Positions 35,726 through 44,952 of a stretch of 64,000 bases of DNA are shown piece by piece. This stretch comes from Pseudomonas nitroreducens TX1. GTDB taxonomy: Bacteria > Pseudomonadota > Gammaproteobacteria > Pseudomonadales > Pseudomonadaceae. A program made the translations under genes and the position numbers. The notes under the pieces were generated by a model. That model worked only from the letters and a program-made list of their open reading frames with translations. It made no database searches and had not been told where the DNA came from. The DNA lies in NCBI RefSeq assembly GCF_000313755.1, contig NZ_AMZB01000122.1:1-64000 (forward strand), in the 5' to 3' direction. Numbering within the stretch: the first letter of the stretch is position 1; each line of letters starts with the position of its first letter.

Positions 35726-35752
35726 GTTCGCGAGCAAGATCGCTCCTGCAGG
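35726..35752 (+). repeat. Single degenerate REP element
   Basis: This copy begins GTTCGCGAGCAAGATCGCTC and differs from the REP units at 60796-60871 by changes in the central stem and in the tail (CTGCAGG instead of CTAC). It is single, without an inverted partner. Confidence 0.7.
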
Positions 35753-35896
35753 CGATGCCGCACGCTCTGACGTACCTCCTGCTCTGCCGTCTTTCGTCGC
35801 GCCGCCTGGCGCGAGCTGTGCCCCGCGCCTAAGGTCAGGAGGACAGTAGCAGGCGCCGCCGGGCGATCCCCGGCTCGCCCAGAAGGAGTGGCTGCC

Positions 35897-37270
35897 ATGA
35901 GCAACGAATCCCGCCCTGCCGTACTCGACCTGATCGGCAATACCCCCATGGTCCGCGTCACGCGCTTCTATACCGGACCCTGCACCCTGTTCCTCAAGCT
36001 CGAATCGCAGAACCCCGGCGGCTCCATCAAGGACCGCATCGGCGTCGCCATGATCGAGGCGGCCGAGCGGGACGGCCGACTCAAGCCCGGTGGTGTCATC
36101 GTCGAAGCCACTGCCGGCAACACCGGCCTGGGCCTGGCGCTGGTGGGGCGCGCCAAGGGTTACCGGGTGGTGCTGGTGGTGCCGGACAAGATGTCCACCG
36201 AGAAGGTCCTGCACCTGCGCGCCATGGGCGCCGAGGTGCACATCACTCGCTCCGATGTCGGCAAGGGGCACCCGGAGTACTACCAGGACGTCGCCGCGCG
36301 GCTGGCGAAAGACCTGCCGAACGCCTTCTTCGCCGACCAGTTCAACAACCCCGCCAACCCGCTGGCCCACGAGACCGGCACCGGCCCGGAAATCTGGGCA
36401 CAGACCGGCCATGACCTCGATGCCGTGGTGGTCGGCGTCGGTTCCGCCGGCACGCTCACCGGCCTCACGCGCTTCTTCCAGAAGGTCCAGCCCAGGCTGG
36501 AAATGGTCCTGGCCGACCCGGTGGGCTCGATCATGGCCGAATACTCGCGCTCCGGCGCCATCGGCACGCCCGGTTCCTGGGCGGTGGAGGGCATCGGCGA
36601 AGACTTCGTGCCGTCGATTGCCGACCTCTCCAGCGTGCGCCATGCCTACTCGATCAGTGACGAGGAGAGCTTCGCCACGGCCCGCGAACTGCTGCGCAAC
36701 GAAGGCATCGCTGCCGGTTCGTCCACCGGCACGCTGCTGGCCGCCGCGCTGCGCTTCTGCCGCGAGCAGACAGCACCCAAGCGCGTGGTCAGCCTGGTCT
36801 GCGACACCGGCACGCGCTACCTGTCGAAGATCTACAACGACCAGTGGATGACCGACCAGGGCCTGCTGCAACGCAAGCGCTACGGCGACCTGCGCGACAT
36901 CATCGCGCGGCGTTTCGAGGAAGGGCGCGTGGTCAGCGTCGGCCCCGGCGACACCCTGCTGACCGCCTTCCAGCGCATGCGCCTGGCGGATGTCTCGCAA
37001 CTGCCCGTGCTGGATGGCCCGCGGCTGGTCGGCGTGATCGACGAATCCGACATCCTCATGGGCGTGCATGACGACCCCGCACACTACCGCCGCGATGTCG
37101 CCAGCGCCATGAGCGACGCCCCGGAAACCCTTGCCCCCGGCGCCAGCCTGGGCGAGCTGGAAGCCGTGCTGGCGCGCGGACTGGTGGCCATCATCGCCGA
37201 CGCCTCGGGCTTCCACGGCCTGATCACCCGTTTCGACCTGCTCAACCATCTACGGAGGACCCTCGCATGA
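35897..37270 (+). CDS. cbs: Cystathionine beta-synthase
   Basis: This PLP enzyme condenses homocysteine with serine to cystathionine, the first step of reverse transsulfuration to cysteine. The 457 residues comprise a fold-type II catalytic domain (PLP Lys45 in NPGGSIKDR, the EATAGNTGLGLAL loop, the PLP phosphate loop GVGSAGTLTG) and two C-terminal CBS domains (about 340-400 and 400-457). AAGGAG 8 bp before ATG at 35897 decides the start over a GTG three codons upstream. It overlaps the gamma-lyase gene by 4 bp. Confidence 0.92.
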   Translation: MSNESRPAVLDLIGNTPMVRVTRFYTGPCTLFLKLESQNPGGSIKDRIGVAMIEAAERDGRLKPGGVIVEATAGNTGLGLALVGRAKGYRVVLVVPDKMSTEKVLHLRAMGAEVHITRSDVGKGHPEYYQDVAARLAKDLPNAFFADQFNNPANPLAHETGTGPEIWAQTGHDLDAVVVGVGSAGTLTGLTRFFQKVQPRLEMVLADPVGSIMAEYSRSGAIGTPGSWAVEGIGEDFVPSIADLSSVRHAYSISDEESFATARELLRNEGIAAGSSTGTLLAAALRFCREQTAPKRVVSLVCDTGTRYLSKIYNDQWMTDQGLLQRKRYGDLRDIIARRFEEGRVVSVGPGDTLLTAFQRMRLADVSQLPVLDGPRLVGVIDESDILMGVHDDPAHYRRDVASAMSDAPETLAPGASLGELEAVLARGLVAIIADASGFHGLITRFDLLNHLRRTLA

Positions 37271-38436
37271 GCAAGCACCACGACCGCCTCGGTTTCGCCA
37301 CCCGCGTGATCCACGCCGGGCAGGCGCCGGACCCCTCCACCGGGGCGATCATGCCGCCGATCTACGCCAACTCCACCTACCGCCAGGACAGCCCCGGCGT
37401 GCACAAGGGCCTGGACTACGGCCGCTCGCACAACCCCACGCGCTGGGCGCTGGAGCGCTGCGTGGCGGACCTGGAGGGCGGCAGCAAGGCGTTCGCCTTC
37501 GCCTCGGGGCTGGCGGCGATTTCGGCGGTGCTGGAGCTGCTCGACGCCGGCTCGCACATCGTTTCCGGCAACGACCTCTACGGCGGCACCTTCCGCCTGT
37601 TCGAACGAGTGCGTCGGCGCAGCGCCGGCCATGACTTCCACTTCGCCGACCTGGCCCAGCCCGGCGCGCTGGAAGCAGCGCTGACCGACAAGACCCGCAT
37701 GGTCTGGGTGGAAACCCCGAGCAACCCGCTGCTGCGCCTGACCGACCTCGCCGCCATCGCCCGCACCTGCCGCGCGCGCGGCATCCTCTGCGTGGCCGAT
37801 AACACCTTCGCCAGCCCTTATGTGCAGCGCCCGCTGGACCTGGGCTTCGACATCGTCGTGCACTCCACTACCAAGTACCTGAATGGCCACTCCGACGTCA
37901 TCGGCGGCATCGCCATCGTCGGCGACAACCCCGACCTCGCCGAGCGCCTGGGCTTCCTGCAGAACTCGGTGGGCGCCATCGCCGGCCCGTTCGACGCTTT
38001 CCTCACCCTGCGTGGGGTGAAGACCCTGGCGCTGCGCATGGAGCGGCACTGCGCCAATGCGCTGGAACTGGCGAAGTGGCTGGAGCAGCAGCCGCAGGTG
38101 AAGCGCGTCTATTACCCCGGTTTGCCTTCCCACCCGCAGCATGCGCTGGCACGCACGCAGATGAAGGGCTTCGGCGGGATGATCTCGCTGGACCTGGACA
38201 CCGACCTCGCCGGTTCGCGGCGCTTCCTGGAAAACGTCCAGCTATTCGCCCTGGCGGAGAGCCTGGGCGGCGTGGAAAGCCTGATCGAGCACCCGGCGAT
38301 CATGACCCATGCCAGCATCCCGCCGGAGAACCGCGCGGCGCTGGGCATCGGTGACTCGCTGATACGCCTGTCGGTGGGTGTGGAAGACGTGGAGGACCTG
38401 CGCGCTGATCTGGCGAAGGCGCTGGCGATGATCTGA
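37267..38436 (+). CDS. Cystathionine gamma-lyase
   Basis: The 389-residue Cys/Met-metabolism PLP enzyme would split cystathionine into cysteine, 2-oxobutanoate and ammonia. The PLP lysine is Lys203 in HSTTKYLNGHSDV, with YGRSHNPTRWALE at the N-terminal phosphate site and SLGGVESLIEHPA near the end. Closely related family members catalyse gamma-synthase or beta-lyase reactions; the coupling to cbs makes gamma-lyase the best call. Together the two genes allow cysteine from methionine. Confidence 0.88.
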   Translation: MSKHHDRLGFATRVIHAGQAPDPSTGAIMPPIYANSTYRQDSPGVHKGLDYGRSHNPTRWALERCVADLEGGSKAFAFASGLAAISAVLELLDAGSHIVSGNDLYGGTFRLFERVRRRSAGHDFHFADLAQPGALEAALTDKTRMVWVETPSNPLLRLTDLAAIARTCRARGILCVADNTFASPYVQRPLDLGFDIVVHSTTKYLNGHSDVIGGIAIVGDNPDLAERLGFLQNSVGAIAGPFDAFLTLRGVKTLALRMERHCANALELAKWLEQQPQVKRVYYPGLPSHPQHALARTQMKGFGGMISLDLDTDLAGSRRFLENVQLFALAESLGGVESLIEHPAIMTHASIPPENRAALGIGDSLIRLSVGVEDVEDLRADLAKALAMI

Positions 38437-38487
38437 TCCTTTCTGAAATATCCGGCTGCCTGTGAATCCGCTATCCCGCCGAACTGT

Positions 38488-38600
38488 TCCCTCTCCCTTC
38501 AGGGGGAGGGCTAGGGAGGGGGAGCGTGGCCCAGGTCAGCGATGGAGCTGTATGGTAGGTTCCACCCTCTCCCCAACCCTCTCCCTGAAGGGAGAGGGAG
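38488..38600. repeat. CTCTCCCT-family inverted repeat pair (copy D)
   Basis: Unlike the other three pairs, here the TTCAGGG-oriented unit comes first (38488-38523) and the CTCCCTGAAGGGAG-oriented unit second (38564-38600). The pair lies between the convergent gamma-lyase and pyrC' genes, about 40 bp apart. Confidence 0.78.
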
Positions 38601-38638
38601 CTGCTCCTTTGCTCATGGCGGACTGTTGCGGCATCAGG

Positions 38639-38663
38639 AAAAAGCCCGCCAATCGGCGGGCTT
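38639..38663 (-). terminator. Terminator of the pyrR-pyrB-pyrC' unit
   Basis: On the minus strand AAGCCCGCC-GATT-GGCGGGCTT (38663-38642) runs into a T-run at 38643-38639, about 20 bp after the pyrC' stop. This is a typical intrinsic terminator. Confidence 0.87.
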
Positions 38664-38683
38664 CTTCATGGGCGGGTAGGGCG

Positions 38684-39955
38684 TTACACCGCGTGGACGA
38701 TATGCCCGTCCACCAGGGTGCAGCGCACCACGCCCGGCAGGCAGTGGCCGAGGAACGGGCAGTTCTGGCCACGGGAGTGCCAGGTCTCGCCCGCCAGGGT
38801 CTGGCCGTCGGCTTCGAACAGCACCACGTCCGCCGCGGCGCCCACCGCCAGCTTGCCGGCCGGCAGGCGCAGGGCGGCGGCCGGGCCACTGGAGAGGCGT
38901 GCGAGCAGGGTCGGCAGGTCGAGCAGGCCGTCCTGTACCAGGGTCATGGCCAGCGGCAGCAGCAACTCGACGCTGCTGATGCCCGGGTCGGTCGCGGCGA
39001 ACGGGGCGTTCTTCGCGTCCTGCTCGTGGGGCTGGTGGTGGCTGGCGATGGCCTGGATCACGCCGCTCTTCACCGCGTCACGCAGGGCGTCGCGGTCCTT
39101 GTGCGAGCGCAGCGGCGGCTGCACGTGGTACAGGCTGGAGAAGTCCGCCAGCGCCTCGTCGGTGAGGATCAGCTGGTACAGCGCCACGTCGGCGGTGACC
39201 GGCAGACCACGGGCCTGGGCCTGGGCAATCAGCTCGACGCCACGGGCGCTGGTCAGCTGGCTGAAGTGCGCGCGCACGCCGGACTGCTCCACCAGCAGCA
39301 GGTTGCGCGCCAGTGCTACGGTCTCTGCGGTTTCCGGGATGCCGGCGAGCCCGCGGAAGCTGGCGGTCGGGCCTTCGTGGGCGAGGCCGCCTTCGGCCAG
39401 CTCGGCGTCCTGGGAGGTAAAGATCACGGTGAGGTCGAAGGTCGCCGCGTATTCCAGCGAGCGCAGCAGTACCCGGTTGCTCGCCATCGGCGCCAGGCCG
39501 TTGGTGAAGGCCACGCAGCCGGCGTCGCGCAGGGCGACCAGCTCGGACAGCTGCTCGCCGGCCAGGCCCTTGGTCAGCGCGCCGATGGGGAAGACCTTGG
39601 CGTTGCCGGCCTCGCGGGCGCGGTCGAGGATCAGCTCGGCGACCGCCGAGGTGTCCAGCACCGGCTTGGTCTGCGGCGGGAAGCACAGGCTGGTGACGCC
39701 GCCGGCTGCGGCGGCGCGGGTTTCGCTTTCGATGCTGCCCTTGCGGCTGTAGCCCGGCTCGCGCAGGGCGACGCTCAGGTCCACCAGGCCGGGCGCGGCG
39801 ATCAGGCCGGCGGCGTCGATTTCCTGGGCGGCGTGGAAGTCTGCGGGAGCGTCGCCGATGGCGACAATGCGGCCGGCCTCGATATGCAGGTCGCAGACCT
39901 TGTCCAGGCCGCTGGCCGGGTCGATCAGGTGGGCGCCACGAATACTGACGGTCAT
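38684..39955 (-). CDS. pyrC': Dihydroorotase-like protein PyrC' (non-catalytic)
   Basis: The 423-residue protein has the dihydroorotase fold but lacks zinc-binding residues. The usual DxHxHLREPG reads [10 protein letters not shown] (residues 59-68), so both His ligands are missing, and the later ATDHAPH equivalent is ASHHQPH. In Pseudomonas this pseudo-enzyme is a structural partner of aspartate transcarbamoylase, forming a PyrB-PyrC' dodecamer; the active dihydroorotase is encoded elsewhere. It overlaps pyrB by 4 bp, which fits a fixed subunit ratio. Confidence 0.93.
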   Translation of the reverse strand: MTVSIRGAHLIDPASGLDKVCDLHIEAGRIVAIGDAPADFHAAQEIDAAGLIAAPGLVDLSVALREPGYSRKGSIESETRAAAAGGVTSLCFPPQTKPVLDTSAVAELILDRAREAGNAKVFPIGALTKGLAGEQLSELVALRDAGCVAFTNGLAPMASNRVLLRSLEYAATFDLTVIFTSQDAELAEGGLAHEGPTASFRGLAGIPETAETVALARNLLLVEQSGVRAHFSQLTSARGVELIAQAQARGLPVTADVALYQLILTDEALADFSSLYHVQPPLRSHKDRDALRDAVKSGVIQAIASHHQPHEQDAKNAPFAATDPGISSVELLLPLAMTLVQDGLLDLPTLLARLSSGPAAALRLPAGKLAVGAAADVVLFEADGQTLAGETWHSRGQNCPFLGHCLPGVVRCTLVDGHIVHAV

Positions 39956-40956
39956 TGCGCGTCCTCCTGTTCCAGCTGGCGTTGGGCGTTCTGGCCGCTC
40001 ATGGCCATGGACAGCACGGCCATGCGGATGGCGATGCCGTAGGTGACCTGGTTGAGGATCACCGACTGTTCGCCGTCAGCCACGGCGGAGTCGATCTCCA
40101 CGCCGCGGTTGATCGGGCCGGGGTGCATGACGATGGCGTCGGGCTTGGCCAGCTTCAGGCGTTTCTGGGTCAGGCCGTAGAGCTTGAAGAACTCGCCTTC
40201 GCTGGGCAGCAGGCCGCCGGCCATGCGCTCGCGCTGCAGGCGCAGCATGATCACCACGTCGACGTCCTTCAGGCCTTCGTTGGCGTCGGTGAACACCTTC
40301 ACCCCGTACTGTTCTTCCAGGCCCACCGGCAGCAGGGTGCGCGGGGCGATGACGCGGATGTCCGGGCAGCCCAGGTTCTTGAGCGCCAGCATGTCCGAGC
40401 GGGCTACGCGCGAGTGCAGGATATCGCCGACGATGGCCACCGAGAGGTTCTCGAAGCTGCCCTTGTGGCGGCGGATGGTGAGCATGTCGAGCATGCCCTG
40501 GGTCGGGTGGCCGTGGCGGCCGTCGCCGCCGTTGATCACGGCGACATTGGGGCTGACGTGCTCGGCGATGAAGTGCGCGGCGCCCGAGTCGCTGTGACGC
40601 ACGACGAACATGTCGGCGGCCATGGCCTCCAGGTTGCGCAGGGTGTCGGTGAGCGTTTCGCCCTTGCTGGTCGAGGAGGTCGACACGTTCAGCGAGATGA
40701 CGTCGGCGGACAGGCGCTGGGCCGCCAGCTCGAAGGTGGTGCGGGTGCGCGTGGAGTTTTCGAAGAACACGTTGCACACGGTCTTGCCGCGCAGCAGCGG
40801 GACTTTCTTCACCGCGCGGGCGCCGACTTCGAGGAAGGAGTCGGCAGTGTCGAGGATTTCAGTCAGCAGTTCGCGGGACAACCCGTCGAGCGAGAGGAAG
40901 TGGCGCAGCTGGCCCAGGTCGTTGAGCTGCAGCGGGCGCTTGGCGTCGGTCGGCAT
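39952..40956 (-). CDS. pyrB: Aspartate carbamoyltransferase catalytic subunit PyrB
   Basis: PyrB joins carbamoyl phosphate and aspartate in pyrimidine synthesis. The 334 residues include the carbamoyl-phosphate site [19 protein letters not shown], the 80s loop [22 protein letters not shown] and the closing [13 protein letters not shown]. The N-terminal extension (about 20 residues before the usual start of the fold) is typical of the Pseudomonas class A enzyme, where it binds regulatory nucleotides. It is 45 bp after pyrR. Confidence 0.96.
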   Translation of the reverse strand: MPTDAKRPLQLNDLGQLRHFLSLDGLSRELLTEILDTADSFLEVGARAVKKVPLLRGKTVCNVFFENSTRTRTTFELAAQRLSADVISLNVSTSSTSKGETLTDTLRNLEAMAADMFVVRHSDSGAAHFIAEHVSPNVAVINGGDGRHGHPTQGMLDMLTIRRHKGSFENLSVAIVGDILHSRVARSDMLALKNLGCPDIRVIAPRTLLPVGLEEQYGVKVFTDANEGLKDVDVVIMLRLQRERMAGGLLPSEGEFFKLYGLTQKRLKLAKPDAIVMHPGPINRGVEIDSAVADGEQSVILNQVTYGIAIRMAVLSMAMSGQNAQRQLEQEDAQ

Positions 40957-41001
40957 GTGGCAGGCCCTGAAAGTTGGGAGTGGAGGTCCGGGCGCGCGGG
41001 G

Positions 41002-41514
41002 TCACAGCGCGGTGCTGAGAAGCGTGCGCTCGAGGACAAGTGGTGCGGGACCGCGCAATTTTACCCGCTCGTTGGGTGCCAGGGACAGGGTTTCGCCGAC
41101 GATATCCGGGCGAATTGGCAGCTCGCGCTTGTTCAGGTCCACCAGGCTGACCAGGGTCACGCTGGCCGGCCGACCGTAGTCGAACAGCTCGTTGAGCGCG
41201 GCGCGAATGGTCCGGCCGCTCATCAGCACGTCGTCTACCAGCACCAGGTGCTGGCCGTCGATCTCGAAGGGCAGTTCCGACGGACGGACCTGCGGGTGCA
41301 GGCCGCTGCGGCTGAAATCGTCGCGGTAGAAGGAGACGTCGAGGATGCCGAGGATCTCGTCGCTGCCCAGTTCCTTGAGCAGTTCCTGGGCGACCCAGAT
41401 GCCGCCGGTGTGGATGCCGACGAAGCGCGGCGAGTCGATGCCGCGCTGCGCCAGGTAGTTGCGCAGATCGGTGGCCATGCGGGTGATGAGTTCGGCGGGG
41501 CTGGGCAGGGTCAT
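41002..41514 (-). CDS. pyrR: PyrR-type uracil phosphoribosyltransferase/regulator
   Basis: The 170-residue PRTase-fold protein carries the PRPP loop [21 protein letters not shown]. In Gram-positive bacteria PyrR is an RNA-binding attenuator; in Pseudomonas it has been implicated in pyr gene control and has little or no phosphoribosyltransferase activity, to my knowledge. Its place as first gene of pyrR-pyrB-pyrC' supports the regulatory role. No anti-terminator structure was seen between pyrR and pyrB. Confidence 0.93.
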   Translation of the reverse strand: MTLPSPAELITRMATDLRNYLAQRGIDSPRFVGIHTGGIWVAQELLKELGSDEILGILDVSFYRDDFSRSGLHPQVRPSELPFEIDGQHLVLVDDVLMSGRTIRAALNELFDYGRPASVTLVSLVDLNKRELPIRPDIVGETLSLAPNERVKLRGPAPLVLERTLLSTAL

Positions 41515-41670
41515 GACGTCTCCGGTTCGGTTGGCGAGGCCACCCGGCGCGGGCGGCCATCGGGGCGGACCGTTCCGGGAAGGAGTGGTCCGGCAAGCTT
41601 AGTGGCTTTCGCTGCGCTGGCGCTGCCTCAGGTCAAGGACACTGCGGCCATGGCAGGCAGGGGCCTGGGA

Positions 41671-42105
41671 TCAGGCAGGGGCGTTTTCCGCCAGCCAACC
41701 CTCCAGCAGCAGGGCGGCGGCCAGGGCATCCACCGGGCGCTCGCGGTAGCCGTCGCGCTGGCCCTGGGCCAGGCGCTCGCCCTTGGCGGCGTAGGTGGTC
41801 AGGCGTTCGTCGTGGGTGTGTACCGGCAGGTTGTAGCGGCCATGCAGGCGGCGGGCGAATTTCTCGGCGCGCTCGCTCATGTCGCTGGGGGTGCCGTCCA
41901 TGTTCAGCGGCAGGCCGACGACGATGGCGTCGGGCTGCCACTCCTTGATCAGGGCTTCGACGCGGCTCCAGTCCGGGACGCCGTTCTGTGCCTTGAGCAC
42001 GCAGAGCTCTCGGGCCTGGCCGGTGATGGCCTGGCCGACGGCGACGCCGATCTGCTTGGTGCCGTAGTCGAACCCCAGGAGCAGGCGCAGCGGTTTGCTG
42101 CTCAT
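41671..42105 (-). CDS. yqgF: Holliday-junction-resolvase-like protein YqgF (RuvX)
   Basis: The 144-residue RNase H-like nuclease family member is implicated in maturation of the 16S rRNA 5' end. Motifs are LLGFDYGTKQIGVAVG at the N-terminus, VVGLPLNMDGTPSDMSERAEKFA in the middle and DERLTTYAA, with a final Asp in RPVDALAAALLLE. Its start overlaps the algH stop by one base (TGATG), showing translational coupling. The upstream open frame was ignored. Confidence 0.94.
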   Translation of the reverse strand: MSSKPLRLLLGFDYGTKQIGVAVGQAITGQARELCVLKAQNGVPDWSRVEALIKEWQPDAIVVGLPLNMDGTPSDMSERAEKFARRLHGRYNLPVHTHDERLTTYAAKGERLAQGQRDGYRERPVDALAAALLLEGWLAENAPA

Positions 42106-42674
42106 CAGGCGTGCCCGGCCTGGGCGGTGAGCAGGCTGAGGTTGACCCCCAGGCGCTCGGCGGCCGCCGACAGGCGCTGCTCGGCCGGTACCTCGAAGAG
42201 CACCGCCGGGTCGGCGGGGCAGGTCAGCCAGGCGTTGTCGGTCAGTTCCGCTTCCAGTTGGCCGGCTTCCCAGCCCGCGTAGCCGAGGGTGATCAGGTGC
42301 TGTGCCGGGCCGCTGCCGTCGGCGATGGCGAACAGCACGTCCTGGGAAGTGGACAGCGACAGCTCGCCCATTTCCAGGGTGGCCTGGTAGCTGCGCCCGG
42401 CAGGGTGCAGGACGAAGCCGCGGTCGGTCTGCACCGGGCCGCCGCTGTAGATGGTCATGCCCTGGCAGCGCACCGGCGGAAGTTCGTCCGGGCGCAACTG
42501 TTCGAGCACGTCGGCCAGGCTCAGGCCGCTGGGGCGGTTGATGATCAGGCCCATGGCACCCTGCTCGTTGTGTTCGACGATGTAGGTGACGGTCTGGGCA
42601 AAGTTGGCATCCGCCATGTGCGGCATGGCGATGAGGAAATGGTGCTTGAGGTAGCTGGCGGCTGTGCTTTTCAT
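42105..42674 (-). CDS. algH: YqgE/AlgH family protein
   Basis: The 189-residue protein is an AlgH/DUF179 member. HHFLIAMPHMADANFAQTVTYIVEHNEQGAMGLIINRP at the N-terminus (residues about 10-48) and GGPVQTDRGFVLH are near-universal. In P. aeruginosa AlgH was reported to affect alginate and other virulence gene expression; the mechanism is unsettled. It is coupled with yqgF, a very widespread gene pair. Confidence 0.94.
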   Translation of the reverse strand: MKSTAASYLKHHFLIAMPHMADANFAQTVTYIVEHNEQGAMGLIINRPSGLSLADVLEQLRPDELPPVRCQGMTIYSGGPVQTDRGFVLHPAGRSYQATLEMGELSLSTSQDVLFAIADGSGPAQHLITLGYAGWEAGQLEAELTDNAWLTCPADPAVLFEVPAEQRLSAAAERLGVNLSLLTAQAGHA

Positions 42675-42758
42675 GCCGGCTAGTTTCAGGCCTGCGGGTC
42701 AAAGGGACAAGACTTGAAAGCGCACCGGCGCACCACGGGCGCCGTCGGGCGAGTCGGG

Positions 42759-43652
42759 TCAGTTGCTGGACAGGCGGTCGCCGCGCTCGAAGCGCCAGGT
42801 GCGGATGATTTCCAGACGGTCGATGTCGTTCAGGTCGCCCGAGAAGGGCGCGAAGGGGGCGGCCAGTCGCACGATGCGTTGGGCGGCCTGGTCGAGCAGG
42901 GGTTGGCCGGAGGATTCCAGCACCTGCACTTCGTAGAGCGAACCGTCGCGGTTGATCGACACCAGCAGTCGCAGGCTGCCGTAGATGCGCTGGCGGCGGG
43001 CCTCGTCGGGGTAGTTGAGGTTGCCGATGCGCTCGATCTTCTTGCGCCATTCCTCTTTATACCAGGCGCCCTTGTCGCGCATGGTCGAGGCGGCGCTCAG
43101 GCGGTGAATGCGCGGGCGCTTGGCGTAGGCCTGCTGTTCGCGGGCGAGGTCGGCCTCCAGGCTGGAGATTTCCGCCGAAAGCTGGCTTGAATCGAACTGC
43201 GGCGCTGGCTTGGCGACGGTTTCGGCCTTGGGCGTCTGCTGCTTGGTCTGCACCTTGTCCGGGCGCGGGGTGCGGGTGGCGACGGCGGCCTTGGGCGCTT
43301 CCGGGCTCTTGGCCTGGCGCGGCGTGGCCGGCGGGGAGACCTTCTTGACCTCGGTGTCCTGGAACGGCGCCTGCTCGGTGGTCTTGGGGATCGCCTTGTG
43401 TTCCAGCGTGCCGCTGCCCTGCTGGTTCATCTGCGCAAGGTAGTCCGCCTTCTCCGGCGCCTTGTCGCTCTTGAAGCTGGCGAGGGTGATTTCCAGCGTC
43501 TTGCTCAGCTGGCTGGGGCTGGGCATGGTGAAGCCCACCCCCAGCAGCACGGCCACGTGCAGGATGGCCGCAACGAACAGGGTGAAACCCAGACGGTCCG
43601 CCGGACGTACGCCGGAGGACATGGGGAAGTCTTGGTGGGTTGCAGCGTTCAT
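42759..43652 (-). CDS. TonB-like energy transducer (TonB3 type)
   Basis: The 297-residue protein has a cytoplasmic N-terminus, one membrane segment (about residues 21-42), a long Pro/Lys-rich periplasmic spacer and a C-terminal TonB domain (YPDEARRQRIYGSLRLLVSIN, then VLESSGQPLLDQAA). Its counterpart beside gshB in P. aeruginosa is TonB3, needed for twitching motility and pilus assembly rather than iron uptake; that fits the neighbouring pil-chp genes. Three in-frame starts exist (43664 GTG, 43652, 43622); none has a strong ribosome site. Confidence 0.85.
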   Translation of the reverse strand: MNAATHQDFPMSSGVRPADRLGFTLFVAAILHVAVLLGVGFTMPSPSQLSKTLEITLASFKSDKAPEKADYLAQMNQQGSGTLEHKAIPKTTEQAPFQDTEVKKVSPPATPRQAKSPEAPKAAVATRTPRPDKVQTKQQTPKAETVAKPAPQFDSSQLSAEISSLEADLAREQQAYAKRPRIHRLSAASTMRDKGAWYKEEWRKKIERIGNLNYPDEARRQRIYGSLRLLVSINRDGSLYEVQVLESSGQPLLDQAAQRIVRLAAPFAPFSGDLNDIDRLEIIRTWRFERGDRLSSN

Positions 43653-43708
43653 TGCGGATCGCACGGGCCAGGGTGGGGCGGAAGTCTGCCGACGAGGCTT
43701 ATAAAAGT

Positions 43709-44671
43709 CTATGACGCACTACGCGCCTTGAGCTTTTCGTCGATGACTGCCATCAGTCTCTCACCGATGCGCGTGTCGTAGGCCGCATCGATCTCGCGGA
43801 TGCAGGTCGGGCTGGTGACGTTGATCTCGGTGAGGTTCTCGCCGATCACGTCCAGGCCGACGAACAGCAGGCCGCGCTTGCGCAGTTCCGGGCCGACCTG
43901 CGCGGCGATCCAGCGGTCGCGCTCGGTCAGCGGCTGGGCCACGCCCCGGCCGCCGGCGGCGAGGTTGCCGCGGGTCTCGCCCTGGGCGGGGATGCGCGCC
44001 AGGCAGTATTCCACCGGTTCGCCGTCGATCATCAGGATGCGCTTGTCGCCGTCCTTGATGGCCGGCAGGTAGCGTTGCGCCATGACCTGTTCCTGGCCGT
44101 GGCGGGTCAGGGTCTCGAGGATCACCGAGAGGTTCGGGTCGCCTTCGCGGTGGCGGAAGATCATCGAGCCGCCCATGCCATCCAGGGGTTTGAGAATGAT
44201 GTCACGATGCTCCGCGGCGAATTCGCGGAGAATGTCGGACCGGCGGCTCACCACCGTCGGCGGCGCGCATTGCGGGAACAGCGTGGCGAAGTACTTCTCG
44301 TTGCAGTCGCGCAGGCTCTGCGGCTTGTTGACGATGAGCGTACCGGCGGTTTCAGCCTGTTCCAGCAGGTAGGTGGAGTAGACGAATTCGTTGTCGAAGG
44401 GCGGGTCCTTGCGCATCAGGATCACGTCCAGGTCCGACAGCGGCTGGTCGACTTCCTCCTCCAGCTCGAACCAGTGGGCCGGGTCGTAGAACACCTTGAG
44501 CGGGCGCATGCGACCGCGGGCGACGTTCTCTTTCTGGTAGAGGTCCTGCTGTTCCATATAGAAGAGCTGCCAGCCGCGGGCCTGGGCGGCGAGCAACATG
44601 GCCAGCGAGCTGTCCTTCTTGAAGCTGATCTGCGCGATGGGGTCCATCACGATCCCGAGGCGTACGCTCAT
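43709..44671 (-). CDS. gshB: Glutathione synthetase GshB
   Basis: GshB adds glycine to gamma-glutamylcysteine to make glutathione, using ATP. The 320-residue ATP-grasp enzyme starts SVRLGIVMDPIAQISFKKDSS-like (MDPI and KKDSSLAMLLAAQ) and shows LMRKDPPFDNEFVYSTY, the ATP loop KPLDGMGGSMIF and the metal site INVTSPTCIREID. GGAGGA lies just before ATG at 44671. The open frame continues upstream without a ribosome site. Confidence 0.96.
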   Translation of the reverse strand: MSVRLGIVMDPIAQISFKKDSSLAMLLAAQARGWQLFYMEQQDLYQKENVARGRMRPLKVFYDPAHWFELEEEVDQPLSDLDVILMRKDPPFDNEFVYSTYLLEQAETAGTLIVNKPQSLRDCNEKYFATLFPQCAPPTVVSRRSDILREFAAEHRDIILKPLDGMGGSMIFRHREGDPNLSVILETLTRHGQEQVMAQRYLPAIKDGDKRILMIDGEPVEYCLARIPAQGETRGNLAAGGRGVAQPLTERDRWIAAQVGPELRKRGLLFVGLDVIGENLTEINVTSPTCIREIDAAYDTRIGERLMAVIDEKLKARSAS

Positions 44672-44826
44672 GGGATGTCCTCCTGGGGGAAATTCGTCGG
44701 CGGGGGGCTGCGGCATCAGGCCGCGCCGCAAAGGCTGAAAATGGACGCTCAGGGTGGCGCTGGATGTGCGCTCGGTCAAGGAAAAAGCCTGCGTGTTCCG
44801 GGTCTTATGGCCTGAATTTGCTGGGC

Positions 44827-44870
44827 GTGGTAAAGATTCTGACGATTGTGGTAAAAGGTTCCCACGATTG
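44827..44870. promoter_or_regulatory. Tandem imperfect direct repeat upstream of pilG
   Basis: Two adjacent copies, GTGGTAAAGATTCTGACGATTG (44827-44848) written as GTGGTAAAGATTC plus TGACGATTG, and GTGGTAAAAGGTTCC plus CACGATTG (44848-44870), share GTGGTAAA and ACGATTG. They lie 83-126 bp before pilG in a 281-bp gap. The arrangement suggests binding of a regulator as a tandem dimer. The factor is unknown. Confidence 0.45.
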
Positions 44871-44952
44871 GGTCGCAGCCCGACGGTGGCAGGGCGCGTG
44901 CGCACTGAAATAAAAAGCGGAAAAACGACTCACCGAGATGGTAAGGGCGAAC

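Noticed and set aside
40957-41001. PyrR attenuator between pyrR and pyrB
   Set aside because: The 45-bp gap is too short and lacks competing hairpins with a T-run.
39955-42282. 775-codon plus-strand frame across pyrB, pyrR and yqgF
   Set aside because: It runs antisense through three recognisable genes and their intergenic gaps, so it is an artefact of few stop codons.
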